From an uncultured Clostridium sp. (lineage in GTDB: Bacteria > Bacillota > Clostridia > Clostridiales > Clostridiaceae), in NCBI GenBank assembly GCA_934755305.1, contig CAKVLD010000002.1:104939-168938 (forward strand): a stretch of 64,000 bases of DNA. The letters are read 5' to 3'. Position 1 is the first letter of the stretch; every line of letters starts with the position of its first letter. Under the pieces are notes generated by a model that saw only the letters and a list, made by a program, of their open reading frames with translations, had not been told where the DNA came from and did no database searches. This document shows, piece after piece, positions 36,717 to 44,906 of the stretch. The position numbers were made by a program, and so were the translations under genes.

Positions 36717-37937
36717 TTATTCTATTTCAATTTTATTATAGTTCTTCTTTCCTCTTTTAACTAAAGCAGAACCATCTTTGAAATCTTCACTAGTTAAAGC
36801 TCTCTTAATATCAGTAACCTTTTCTCCATTTAAAGATAATCCCCCTTGTTGAATTAATCTTCTTCCTTCTGCTTTTGATGGAACTATTTTATTTTCTGCT
36901 AAAATTTCAAGTAAATCCGAACCTAATTTATCTTTTGATATTGTAACACTTGGAACATTATCCATATTTACTCCACCAGCAAATAAAGCTGTTGCTGCTT
37001 CTTCTGCTTTCTTAGCTTCTTCTTCCCCATGTACAAGCTTAGTTATTTCATAAGCTAATACTTTCTTAGCTTGATTAATTTCAGATCCTTCTAATGCACC
37101 TAATCTTCTTACTTCATCCATTGGTAAAAAAGTTAATAAAGCTAAACATTTCTCAACATCTGCATCATCAACATTTCTCCAGTATTGGTAGAAATCATAT
37201 GGTGAAGTCTTTTCTGGATCTAACCATAAAGCTCCTCCTACAGTTTTACCCATCTTTTGACCTTGACTATTAGTTAATAATGTACAAGTCATAGCAAAAG
37301 CTTGCCCTTGAGCTTTCTTTCTAACTAAGTTAACACCAGCTATCATATTAGACCATTGGTCATCTCCACCAAGTTCCATTTTACAGTTATATTTTTGATT
37401 TAATACGTAAAAATCATATCCTTGCATTAACATATAGTTAAATTCTAAGAATGTTAACCCTTTTTCCATTCTTTGTTTAAAACATTCTGCTGTTAACATC
37501 TTATTTACTGAAAAGTGGCTTCCCACATCTCTTAAGAAATCAACATAATTAAGGTCTAACAACCAATCTGCATTGTTGGCAAGTATTGCTTTACCATCTG
37601 AAAAATCTATAAATTTCTCCATTTGTTTCTTTATACAAGCAACATTATGTTCAATTTGCTCTTTAGTAAGCATCTTTCTCATATCTGTCTTTCCACTTGG
37701 ATCTCCAACCATAGCTGTACCTCCCCCAAGTAAAGCTATTGGTCTATGACCAGCCTTTTGCATATGAGCCATGAACATCATCGCTATAAAATGTCCAACA
37801 TGTAAACTATCAGCTGTTGGATCAAAGCCTATATAAAAAGTTATTTTCTCCTTTTCTAACAATTCTCTAGTTTCTTCTTCATGAGTGAATTGTTTTATGT
37901 ATCCACGTTCTAATAACTCATCTAATACGTTCGCCAT
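36717..37937 (-). CDS. tyrS: Tyrosyl-tRNA synthetase
   Basis: A 406-aa class I synthetase. Signature motifs: FDPTADSLHVGHFIAM (HxGH), GDDQWSNMIAG, and KMGKTVGG in place of KMSKS, as in the TyrRS group with KMSKS variants. A C-terminal S4 RNA-binding domain follows (KAEGRRLIQQGGLSLNG). It has a promoter with a 17-bp spacer but no T-box, unlike leuS in this window. AGGAGG precedes the ATG. Confidence 0.97.
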   Translation of the reverse strand: MANVLDELLERGYIKQFTHEEETRELLEKEKITFYIGFDPTADSLHVGHFIAMMFMAHMQKAGHRPIALLGGGTAMVGDPSGKTDMRKMLTKEQIEHNVACIKKQMEKFIDFSDGKAILANNADWLLDLNYVDFLRDVGSHFSVNKMLTAECFKQRMEKGLTFLEFNYMLMQGYDFYVLNQKYNCKMELGGDDQWSNMIAGVNLVRKKAQGQAFAMTCTLLTNSQGQKMGKTVGGALWLDPEKTSPYDFYQYWRNVDDADVEKCLALLTFLPMDEVRRLGALEGSEINQAKKVLAYEITKLVHGEEEAKKAEEAATALFAGGVNMDNVPSVTISKDKLGSDLLEILAENKIVPSKAEGRRLIQQGGLSLNGEKVTDIKRALTSEDFKDGSALVKRGKKNYNKIEIE

Positions 37938-37986
37938 TTTTCTACCTCCTATTTTTATACTCTATTCATTTTAACATATACTATAT

Positions 37987-38015
37987 AGTATACCTTCTCA
38001 CCTAACTTTTATCAA
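37987..38015 (-). promoter_or_regulatory. tyrS promoter
   Basis: On the minus strand TTGATA (38010-38015), 17-bp spacer, TATACT (37987-37992), about 50 bases before the start codon. The short leader leaves no room for a T-box. Confidence 0.75.
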
Positions 38016-38041
38016 CATATATACTTATCTCTCAAACTAAT

Positions 38042-38089
38042 ATAAGGGCTATATTTGTAAGTCTACATCAAACAAATATAACCCCTTAT
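38042..38089 (-). terminator. Hairpin after the small P-loop-like gene, probable terminator
   Basis: ATAAGGGGTTATATTTG pairs with CAAATATAGCCCTTAT (one bulged base). No T run follows on the minus strand, so it may act as a 3' stabiliser or a weak terminator. Confidence 0.5.
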
Positions 38090-38112
38090 TTATAATTAAT
38101 ATTATTAATATT

Positions 38113-38523
38113 CTAGGCTACAAACTTCTTCATAAAATTAGGCACTTCCTCTTCTTCATAATTAACATTAATATAAATATTTATTTTAAAAGTTGTGGCT
38201 AAATCATGTATCTTTTTAAAACATCCTTCTGATTCTTTTAGACTATTCTCTTCTAAATTGAAGATTCCATCAATATAAATGTTTTCTATATCATAATTTC
38301 CTGAAATTACTCCACATAATAGTCCATAAATTCCTTCATAATCATTTATATAAAAATCTTTAGCTGCTATAAATCTAATTTTTCTATCTATTTGCCTTAC
38401 ATAACTAGCATCATCATCAATGTAAACGGAATCACCTTGAGATATAGTTAATCTATCATTTGCCAATTTAATTAACCTTTTAGTCTTACCAGACCCTCTC
38501 TTATTGCAGAATATTTGTATCAT
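38113..38523 (-). CDS. Small P-loop-like protein of unknown function
   Basis: About 136 aa. The N-terminus reads MIQIFCNKRGSGKTKRLIKLA, a Walker-A-like loop (G-S-G-K-T) on a first beta strand, and later IENIYIDGIFNLEE resembles a Walker B strand. There is no room for a full ATPase core, so it may be a minimal nucleotide binder. ATG at 38523 is chosen because GAGGAG lies 8 bases before it; the GTG at 38532 overlaps that site. I recognise no characterised family. It is a single gene. Confidence 0.6.
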   Translation of the reverse strand: MIQIFCNKRGSGKTKRLIKLANDRLTISQGDSVYIDDDASYVRQIDRKIRFIAAKDFYINDYEGIYGLLCGVISGNYDIENIYIDGIFNLEENSLKESEGCFKKIHDLATTFKINIYINVNYEEEEVPNFMKKFVA

Positions 38524-38676
38524 CAGGACCACTCCTCTATTAATTATACCATCTTGATAAATATATATTCTTTACACACAAAAATTATAGCTATGTTTTT
38601 TGTACTTTTTAATGATTAATTAAATATTCAAAATCTTAACTTTCCTATTTACTATTTATTAATTATGTAAAAATGT

Positions 38677-39807
38677 TTATAAACTATTTTTAACTAAACT
38701 ACTTCCTTCTATTATTAAATTAATATTTGTTTCTAATGTTGTATTCTTTAAAAAGTCTTCTTTATCTATATTTATATCAGGATATTTTTCTGCTAAAAGT
38801 TTACCTACACCTAATACATCAATACCTTTTTCCTTATACTTTTCAAAAAATTCTTCTTCATACTTTTTTATTCTCCATTCTTCATTAGCTTTAATTTCAC
38901 TAAGAACTTCATTATTAATAATTAATTTATCTTGTATTTCTCCTATTGATACTCTTATATTTAAATCCTTTTTTAGAATTATATTATCTCCAGATACTTC
39001 TACATGAGTACTATTAGTTTCTTCTAATATATCTAAAGTAATAAACTTATCACTTTCCTTTGGATTTGCCATTTCAAAGGTACCTTCCTTTACCTTTCTC
39101 ATTAATATATTATAAGTTAATGCATCTTCTGCATCTAATGTTGCTATCATATGATTATCTCTCATAATAGCTCCACCATTTAATTCTAATTTAGTATCTA
39201 CATCATCTTTTTTTAGTTCTATTACACTCATAAAACTATAATTATTATATGATAAACTATGACTTAAATAATCATTCACATTCGCCTTTATAACTTTTCC
39301 ATTTTTATAATTATTCTCTATAAGCTCATTTAAATATAACCCTAAATATTCTTCATCATCATTAGTTAAATCTAATAATGACTTTACATCTCCCTTAAAT
39401 ACAAACATATATGGTTTAAAACTAAATTGTTGATCATTATTTATTAAATCTAAATATTTTTTTACACTTTTCCTTGCTGCCTCTTCTGTAAATATATATG
39501 CTCTGACTTGGCTAAAGTTCAAATCATTACTAGATACTACATTTACATCTCTCAAAGCTTCAAGAGCAGTTTTTCCCCTGCCTTCAAACATTATTCTTCT
39601 CCCTTTATCTGAACTTTCATTTGCATTTCTATATGGTCTAACACAATCTAAGTACAAAATTGTATTATCATGTTCATCTACATCAAAAATAATTGAAGTA
39701 GCGAAAGTCATTTTATTAATTTCTCTATAATTAAAACAACCACCTAAACTTATGGCTAAAAGAAAAATGAATAATATACTACTTCCTCTTCTTATTTTTG
39801 CTTTCAT
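38677..39807 (-). CDS. gerC: Spore germination lipoprotein, Ger(x)C family
   Basis: 376-aa C subunit of a germinant receptor. The signal peptide ends in a lipobox (LAISLGGCFNYREI), so the mature protein is tethered to the outside of the inner spore membrane. The body matches Ger(x)C by length and by segments such as FEGRGKTALEALRDVN and SQVRAYIFTEEAA. The start at 39807 is chosen because GGAGGAG lies 9 bases before it. It overlaps the end of gerA by 29 bases, so the two are coupled. Confidence 0.9.
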   Translation of the reverse strand: MKAKIRRGSSILFIFLLAISLGGCFNYREINKMTFATSIIFDVDEHDNTILYLDCVRPYRNANESSDKGRRIMFEGRGKTALEALRDVNVVSSNDLNFSQVRAYIFTEEAARKSVKKYLDLINNDQQFSFKPYMFVFKGDVKSLLDLTNDDEEYLGLYLNELIENNYKNGKVIKANVNDYLSHSLSYNNYSFMSVIELKKDDVDTKLELNGGAIMRDNHMIATLDAEDALTYNILMRKVKEGTFEMANPKESDKFITLDILEETNSTHVEVSGDNIILKKDLNIRVSIGEIQDKLIINNEVLSEIKANEEWRIKKYEEEFFEKYKEKGIDVLGVGKLLAEKYPDINIDKEDFLKNTTLETNINLIIEGSSLVKNSL

Positions 39808-41206
39808 GATGATTTTCTCCTCCATTAAAAATAATTTGATTAGATATCCTATTTAAATTTCCTCTAAATATAAGATCCTTAAATTTATATGTAACAGTAC
39901 TTCCTACTGGGAACAGATAAGAATATCCTCCTGTTCTTAAATCACCAATGTTAGACAATAATACTAAAACTGATAAGAAAAATCCTGGAAGTCCAAACAA
40001 TCCACTAATAATTGTTATAATCATAGACCAAATTGACATAGCACCATATAACTTTGGAGTTAAGAAATAACTTAAAGTACTCATAGCTACTACTATAATA
40101 GTAATTCTTGATGCTATTCCTGCACCTACTACTGCATCACCTAAAATAAGCCCTGCTACAATACTCATAGCTCCTCCAATTGGTTGTGGTAATCTAAGTC
40201 CTGCTTCTTTTATAAGTTGAAAAGCCATCATCATAATTATAACTTCAACTATTGTAGGAAGTGGTACTCCTGCCCTAGAAACAGCTAATCTAAATATAAA
40301 TAAGGACGGTATCATAGAAAAATGATAAGTTAATATAGCCACATATAAGCCTGGTAAAAATGTTGCTAAACAAAATGAAATCCACCTCAATACTCTAGTA
40401 AAGTCTGCAAGATATTTGTTAAGGTAATAATCATCAGGTGCTTGAAAATTTTCTAAAAAGAAATATGGTACTGTTATTGTAAAAGGTGTTCCATCTACTA
40501 TCACTGCTACTCTTCCCTCTAATATTTTTACTGCTGCTTCATCTGGTTTCTCTGTATATCCAACAGTATCAAAAGCAGATTTTCTATCTCTTAATGCATC
40601 TTCTATATAATTTGTGTCTAGTATAAAATTTAAATCTAACTTCTTTACTACAGATTTTACATGATTAATTAAATAATCAGGTGCAATTCCTTTTAAATAA
40701 GCTATACAAACTGAAGTATTACTTTTTTCACCTACTATTACAGCTTCAAACTTTAGGTTAGGATTTTTTATTTTTCTTCTTATTAATGAAACATTATCAA
40801 CTATTGCTTCAGTAAATCCTTCTCTTGGTCCCTTTACTACTGCTTCAGTAACAGGTATGGATACCCCTCTTCTTACATATCCTTTAACTTCACAAAAAAG
40901 TATTTGCTCATATTCTTCAAATACTAAAATTACATCTCCTGATAAAACATGAGTTATACCATCATTAACATCTTTAGCTAATCCCTCAATATTTATATCT
41001 AGAACTTTTGTTAATACATCTTGTATATTTTCACTTTTATATGTTGATTTTCTTAAAGGAGTAATTATGTACTCACTTATAAACTGTGTACTACATATAT
41101 CATCAATAAATACCAATGTACACTTTCCATAACTAGTAACTACATCCCTATATTTAACATCAAAATTCCCTTCAAATGTTTCTTTTATTTTTTCTAAATT
41201 ATTCAT
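39779..41206 (-). CDS. gerA: Spore germination protein, GerA family
   Basis: A subunit of a nutrient germinant receptor, about 475 aa. It has a large N-terminal soluble domain (VKYRDVV..., KGPREGFTEAIVDNVSLIRRKI, FDTVGYTEKPD) and then 5-6 membrane spans with PTIVEVIIMMMAFQLIKEAGLRLP. The ligand cannot be told. It is read with gerC on the minus strand, while gerB lies divergently 112 bases away. Start at 41206 fits AGGTGA at proper spacing. Confidence 0.95.
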   Translation of the reverse strand: MNNLEKIKETFEGNFDVKYRDVVTSYGKCTLVFIDDICSTQFISEYIITPLRKSTYKSENIQDVLTKVLDINIEGLAKDVNDGITHVLSGDVILVFEEYEQILFCEVKGYVRRGVSIPVTEAVVKGPREGFTEAIVDNVSLIRRKIKNPNLKFEAVIVGEKSNTSVCIAYLKGIAPDYLINHVKSVVKKLDLNFILDTNYIEDALRDRKSAFDTVGYTEKPDEAAVKILEGRVAVIVDGTPFTITVPYFFLENFQAPDDYYLNKYLADFTRVLRWISFCLATFLPGLYVAILTYHFSMIPSLFIFRLAVSRAGVPLPTIVEVIIMMMAFQLIKEAGLRLPQPIGGAMSIVAGLILGDAVVGAGIASRITIIVVAMSTLSYFLTPKLYGAMSIWSMIITIISGLFGLPGFFLSVLVLLSNIGDLRTGGYSYLFPVGSTVTYKFKDLIFRGNLNRISNQIIFNGGENHHESKNKKRK

Positions 41207-41318
41207 CACAAACATCACCTAAAAATATTATTCCTCTAAAAAGGTTTAATATTCCTCTTATTTGTAAATACTAATAATAAATTAACTAATTAGTACTTAA
41301 GATGAAGGGAAGATTTTT

Positions 41319-42404
41319 ATGAATAAGATGTCAACAAAACATTTTATGTTTTTTATTATAGCTACTTGTACTATTGCTTTAAGAAGTTACTCATCAATTT
41401 TTATATCTTACGGGGGAAGTGATAGTTGGATTGTTTCTATCTTAGCCTCAACTTTTATATTCTTATATTTTTTAGCCTTAATGCATATCTGTGAGAAGAC
41501 TAAGACATATGATTTTATATATATAGTTAAAAATTCTACTTCCAATATTATAGGAAAACTTCTATTACTAATATTCTCTATAGGATTATTTATATCATCT
41601 ATCGAATCTGCTTCAGTAGAGTGTAGTTCTATACATACTAACTTTTTCTTATCCACACCTACTTGGTATTGTTTAATATTTTTCTTAATAGCTAGTGGAT
41701 ATGTTTTAAATAGAAGATTTAATTCTATTATTATACTTGTAGTTATTACTGTATTTTTTGTTCTTATAGGTGATATTATTCTTTTTGCTTTAGTTTCTAA
41801 ATATTTAGATTTTAAAAATTTATTACCTTTGTTAAAAGATGGATTTAACCAAAATATATGGATGTGTTTATTAGAAATTATAGGTTCTCTATCAGCAGTA
41901 TCAATATCACTTCTATATTTAAGAAACTTAGATTTGAAAAAATATTTAGTAAGATATAGTTCCTTTGCAATAATTATTTCAGGTTTATTAGTTACTTTTT
42001 CTTTCTTATCAATCATTACTTTCTTTGGTCCCGAAAGAGGAGCTAATATATTTTATCCTGAATATGTACAATCACAAAGAGTACAAATAGCCTCTTTTTT
42101 AGAATTTGGAGAATTATTTTATATATTCAGAAGTACTTGTATGTGGTTTATTAAATATATTTTATGTTCATATGGAATATTATTTATATATAAGGATAAA
42201 ATTAATAATACGAAGTTGTTTATAGTTCTATATAACACAATAATTTTTATAGCATCTTATATATTAACTCAAAATCAATTTTTCTTATTCTATATTTTAA
42301 AGATATTGCAAATAGTTAATGGATTTATATATCTATTAATCCCTGCTATCTGCTTTAGCCTTTATTATTTTAGAAATAATAAAACTATAAAAAGCACAAA
42401 ATAA
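41319..42404 (+). CDS. gerB: Spore germination permease-like protein, GerB family
   Basis: 361 aa with about ten membrane segments, an APC-superfamily relative that is thought to hold the germinant-binding site. It starts KHFMFFIIATCTIALRSYSS and keeps the even spacing of hydrophobic stretches and TFFGPERGANIFYPEY mid-protein, as in GerAB/GerKB proteins. It is encoded divergently from gerA-gerC, not between or beside them as in most operons. AAGGGAAG precedes the ATG. Confidence 0.92.
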   Translation: MNKMSTKHFMFFIIATCTIALRSYSSIFISYGGSDSWIVSILASTFIFLYFLALMHICEKTKTYDFIYIVKNSTSNIIGKLLLLIFSIGLFISSIESASVECSSIHTNFFLSTPTWYCLIFFLIASGYVLNRRFNSIIILVVITVFFVLIGDIILFALVSKYLDFKNLLPLLKDGFNQNIWMCLLEIIGSLSAVSISLLYLRNLDLKKYLVRYSSFAIIISGLLVTFSFLSIITFFGPERGANIFYPEYVQSQRVQIASFLEFGELFYIFRSTCMWFIKYILCSYGILFIYKDKINNTKLFIVLYNTIIFIASYILTQNQFFLFYILKILQIVNGFIYLLIPAICFSLYYFRNNKTIKSTK

Positions 42405-42410
42405 CTTTAC

Positions 42411-42439
42411 TTAGCATATAGTGTTATATGAGTTATAAA
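42411..42439 (+). promoter_or_regulatory. Possible promoter of the zinc-ribbon gene
   Basis: TTAGCA, 17-bp spacer, TATAAA, directly after gerB. It would start the RNA near 42446 so that the hairpin at 42472-42533 is in the 5' leader. Confidence 0.4.
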
Positions 42440-42471
42440 TATATAAGGTAATTCTTTTTTATCCTAACCCG

Positions 42472-42533
42472 CTCCTTAAAATTCAGGTAAGGTTAGTGTT
42501 ATGAAAGTCAATTTACCCATGAATTTTAAGGAG
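42472..42533 (+). promoter_or_regulatory. Leader hairpin that sequesters the ribosome-binding site of the zinc-ribbon gene
   Basis: CTCCTTAAAATTCA (42472-42485) pairs perfectly with TGAATTTTAAGGAG (42520-42533), 14 bp; it is extended inward by GGTAA/TTACC across a 2-base bulge. The 3' arm contains AAGGAG of the ribosome-binding site, so the stem blocks translation. No T run follows, so it is not a terminator. A thermosensor, protein-binding site or metal-linked control is possible; the sequence does not show which. Confidence 0.7.
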
Positions 42534-42543
42534 GTAACTTAGT

Positions 42544-42705
42544 TTGGAAGACAAAAAAATAATTTGTAAAGACTGTGGTAAAGAATTTATATTTTCAGTA
42601 GGTGAACAAGAATTCTTTAAAGAAAAAGGATTTGAAAATGATCCTGTACGTTGTCCTGAATGTAGAAAAGCTAGAAAAGCTCAAAAATCAAATAATTACA
42701 GATAA
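42544..42705 (+). CDS. Small zinc-ribbon protein
   Basis: 53 aa: a CxxC pair IICKDCGKEF and a second pair VRCPECRKAR about 26 residues later, then a basic tail. This fits the short zinc-ribbon proteins found in clostridia, function unknown; nucleic-acid binding is suggested by the basic end. The start is TTG at 42544, 8 bases after AAGGAGGT. An inverted repeat masks that ribosome-binding site. The gene lies between gerB and a terminator. Confidence 0.8.
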   Translation: MEDKKIICKDCGKEFIFSVGEQEFFKEKGFENDPVRCPECRKARKAQKSNNYR

Positions 42706-42714
42706 GACTTAAAT

Positions 42715-42757
42715 AAGGGATATCAAGAATTAATATAATTATCTTGATATCCCTTTA
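42715..42757. terminator. Bidirectional terminator after the zinc-ribbon gene
   Basis: A 14-bp perfect stem AAGGGATATCAAGA with its complement, between the zinc-ribbon gene and the convergent ECF S-component gene. Confidence 0.8.
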
Positions 42758-42759
42758 TA

Positions 42760-43323
42760 TTAATTAAAAACCTTTCTTTTAGCTGAAATTACTATTGTTG
42801 ATAAAGGTATTGCAAGAATAATTCCAGTTACAACTTGAATTATATTGCCTACTATATCTTTTGAAGCATATACTATACCTTGAATTAAACCAATCTTTTC
42901 TGTTAAAAAAGCTGCAAGAACTGTACCAGCAAGAAAATATCCTATTACCATAAATATTCCACCTAAAATAAATGCTACTATATAACCTGGCTTAAATTCT
43001 TTAGTCAGTTTATCATTACTATTTATCTTTTCCATACATGTTCCCACTATATATGCCATAACCCCTTTTATAACTAAGGTAAATGGTGCCCACATATAAT
43101 ATCCTGCAAATACATCAACCAAAAACATTCCAATTGAACTAGCTATAGTTCCTTTTCTTCTTCCTAAAACTACTACAGATAGAAATACCATTGTATCTCC
43201 TATATGAATAAAACCTCCTAAAGATGGAACTTTAATAACGCTTCCTGCTAAAAATACTAATGCAATCATAAGTGCAGTAAGTACTAAATCTCTTGTAGAT
43301 ATTAATCTTTTTTCATTTAACAT
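42760..43323 (-). CDS. ECF transporter substrate-binding (S) component
   Basis: 187 aa with six hydrophobic segments and no ATPase. It begins STRDLVLTALMIALVFLAGSVIKV and has FIHIGDTMVFLSVVVLGRRKG followed by MWAPFTLVIKGVMAYIVG, the common layout of vitamin-type ECF S proteins (ribofl/pdx/hmp-like branch). It needs the shared EcfA1A2T module from elsewhere. The vitamin is not determined; no riboswitch was recognised in its leader. Confidence 0.85.
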   Translation of the reverse strand: MLNEKRLISTRDLVLTALMIALVFLAGSVIKVPSLGGFIHIGDTMVFLSVVVLGRRKGTIASSIGMFLVDVFAGYYMWAPFTLVIKGVMAYIVGTCMEKINSNDKLTKEFKPGYIVAFILGGIFMVIGYFLAGTVLAAFLTEKIGLIQGIVYASKDIVGNIIQVVTGIILAIPLSTIVISAKRKVFN

Positions 43324-43460
43324 ATATATATTCGCCCCCTTTTACAGTAAATTATATTCAATTGCAAATTTCTTATCAACTATAGCGATACAATTATGTA
43401 TGTTTTATTATTAAATACTTGGTAATACTAAATATAAACTACTAAGTGGAGGTATTTATA

Positions 43461-43616
43461 ATGAAACTTATGAAATGGATAATAGAATTGCTTGTTTTCT
43501 TAAGTTTTTCTTTACTAATTTTATACTATGGAGAATATGCTATGTTTATAATTTTATCCTTATCTTCTATAATATATTTTTTATTATCTTATAAAGAAAA
43601 AAATAGACATTATTAG
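43461..43616 (+). CDS. Tiny two-span membrane protein
   Basis: 51 aa: residues about 6-21 and 26-43 are hydrophobic, and the ends are charged (MKLMKW... and SYKEKNRHY). GTGGAGG precedes the ATG by 8 bases, which supports real translation. It lies between the divergent ECF gene and trpS. No family recognised. Confidence 0.6.
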   Translation: MKLMKWIIELLVFLSFSLLILYYGEYAMFIILSLSSIIYFLLSYKEKNRHY

Positions 43617-43661
43617 TTACTTATCAACCATAAAATGGTATACTACTTTTGTACTTATAAA

Positions 43662-43690
43662 TTGACAGTTAAAATGGTAAATCCTATAAT
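43662..43690 (+). promoter_or_regulatory. Consensus promoter of trpS
   Basis: Perfect TTGACA, 17-bp spacer, perfect TATAAT, with a leader of only about 35 bases. No T-box or leader peptide fits in it. Confidence 0.88.
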
Positions 43691-43729
43691 ATAATTAATA
43701 TACACAAGATATAGGAAGAGGTGTTTTTA

Positions 43730-44743
43730 ATGTCAGAGAACGTTAATAATAAAGCTAAAAAAATAATTTTTAGTGGAATTCAACCATCTGGTGATTTAAC
43801 TATTGGAAATTATTTAGGGGCGCTAAAGAATTGGGTTAAACTTCAAGATGAATACGATTGTTATTTCTGCATAGTTGATTTACATGCAATAACTGTTCGT
43901 CAAAAACCAGCTGATTTAAGAAGAAGAAGTCTTGAATTATTATCAATATATATAGCATCAGGTATTTCACCTGAAAAAAATACTTTATTTATACAATCTC
44001 ATGTACCAGCACATGCAGAGCTTTCATGGATTTTAACATGTAATACTTATATGGGTGAACTTAGCAGAATGACTCAATATAAAGATAAAAGCCAAAAGTA
44101 CGGAAATTCAATAGGTGCAGGATTATTTAACTACCCTAGCTTAATGGCAGCAGATATTTTATTATATAATGCTAATTTAGTTCCTGTAGGAAAAGATCAA
44201 ACTCAACATCTTGAACTTACAAGAGATTTAGCTATTAGATTTAACAATACCTATAGTGATACCTTTATCTTACCAGAAGGATATATCCCTAAAGAAGGAG
44301 CAAAGATTATGGACTTACAAGAACCTACTAAAAAGATGTCTAAATCTTCAGATAATCCTAACTCTTTCATATTAATTATGGATCCTCCTGAAGTTATCAG
44401 AAAGAAAATTAGTAGAGCTGTAACTGATAGTTTAGGTGTTGTTAATTATACCGATGAACAACCTGGAGTTAAAAATCTTTTAAATATTCTTTCTGCTATA
44501 AAAGGTACTTCACCCGAAAATTTAGTTAAGAACTATGAAGACAAAGGATATGCTGAACTTAAAGCTGACGTTGCAGATGCTTTAATAGAAGAGCTTACTC
44601 CAATTCAAGATAAAGTTAAAGAGCTTTTAAAAGATAAAAAATACTTAGAATCAATCTACAAAGAAGGTGCTCAAAAAGCTTCTTATGTAGCCAATAAAAC
44701 TCTTAGAAAAGTTCAAAAGAAAGTTGGTATGATTCCAAGATAA
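43730..44743 (+). CDS. trpS: Tryptophanyl-tRNA synthetase
   Basis: 337-aa class I synthetase. FSGIQPSGDLTIGNYLGAL holds the HIGH-equivalent (TIGN), GKDQTQHLELTRDLA the Trp-pocket Asp and Gln, and KKMSKSSDNP the KMSKS loop. ATG at 43730 is preferred to the GTG at 43721 since AGGAAGAGG lies before it. Transcribed from a strong short-leader promoter, with its own terminator. Confidence 0.97.
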   Translation: MSENVNNKAKKIIFSGIQPSGDLTIGNYLGALKNWVKLQDEYDCYFCIVDLHAITVRQKPADLRRRSLELLSIYIASGISPEKNTLFIQSHVPAHAELSWILTCNTYMGELSRMTQYKDKSQKYGNSIGAGLFNYPSLMAADILLYNANLVPVGKDQTQHLELTRDLAIRFNNTYSDTFILPEGYIPKEGAKIMDLQEPTKKMSKSSDNPNSFILIMDPPEVIRKKISRAVTDSLGVVNYTDEQPGVKNLLNILSAIKGTSPENLVKNYEDKGYAELKADVADALIEELTPIQDKVKELLKDKKYLESIYKEGAQKASYVANKTLRKVQKKVGMIPR

Positions 44744-44763
44744 TAAGTAAATAATATTTTAAT

Positions 44764-44818
44764 GAAGATAGTTATAATTTATATTTTTAAGATATAAATT
44801 AATTTCTATCTTCTTTTA
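44764..44818 (+). terminator. Terminator of trpS
   Basis: GAAGATAG...CTATCTTC outer stem with an inner AATTTATA/TATAAATT pairing, followed by TTTTA. Confidence 0.75.
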
Positions 44819-44842
44819 CTTTGCATTATTCTTAATGCTAAA

Positions 44843-44871
44843 TTGCCAATTACTTGTTACTAAAGTATAAT
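44843..44871 (+). promoter_or_regulatory. Promoter of the O-antigen-ligase-like gene
   Basis: TTGCCA, 17-bp spacer, TATAAT, about 35 bases before the start codon. Confidence 0.7.
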
Positions 44872-44906
44872 TATGTTTGTAAAAATTTTAGAAAGAGAGA
44901 TTAACT

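Noticed and set aside
43324..43460. Riboswitch before the ECF S-component gene
   Set aside because: No preQ1, TPP, FMN or other core motif was recognised in the leader.
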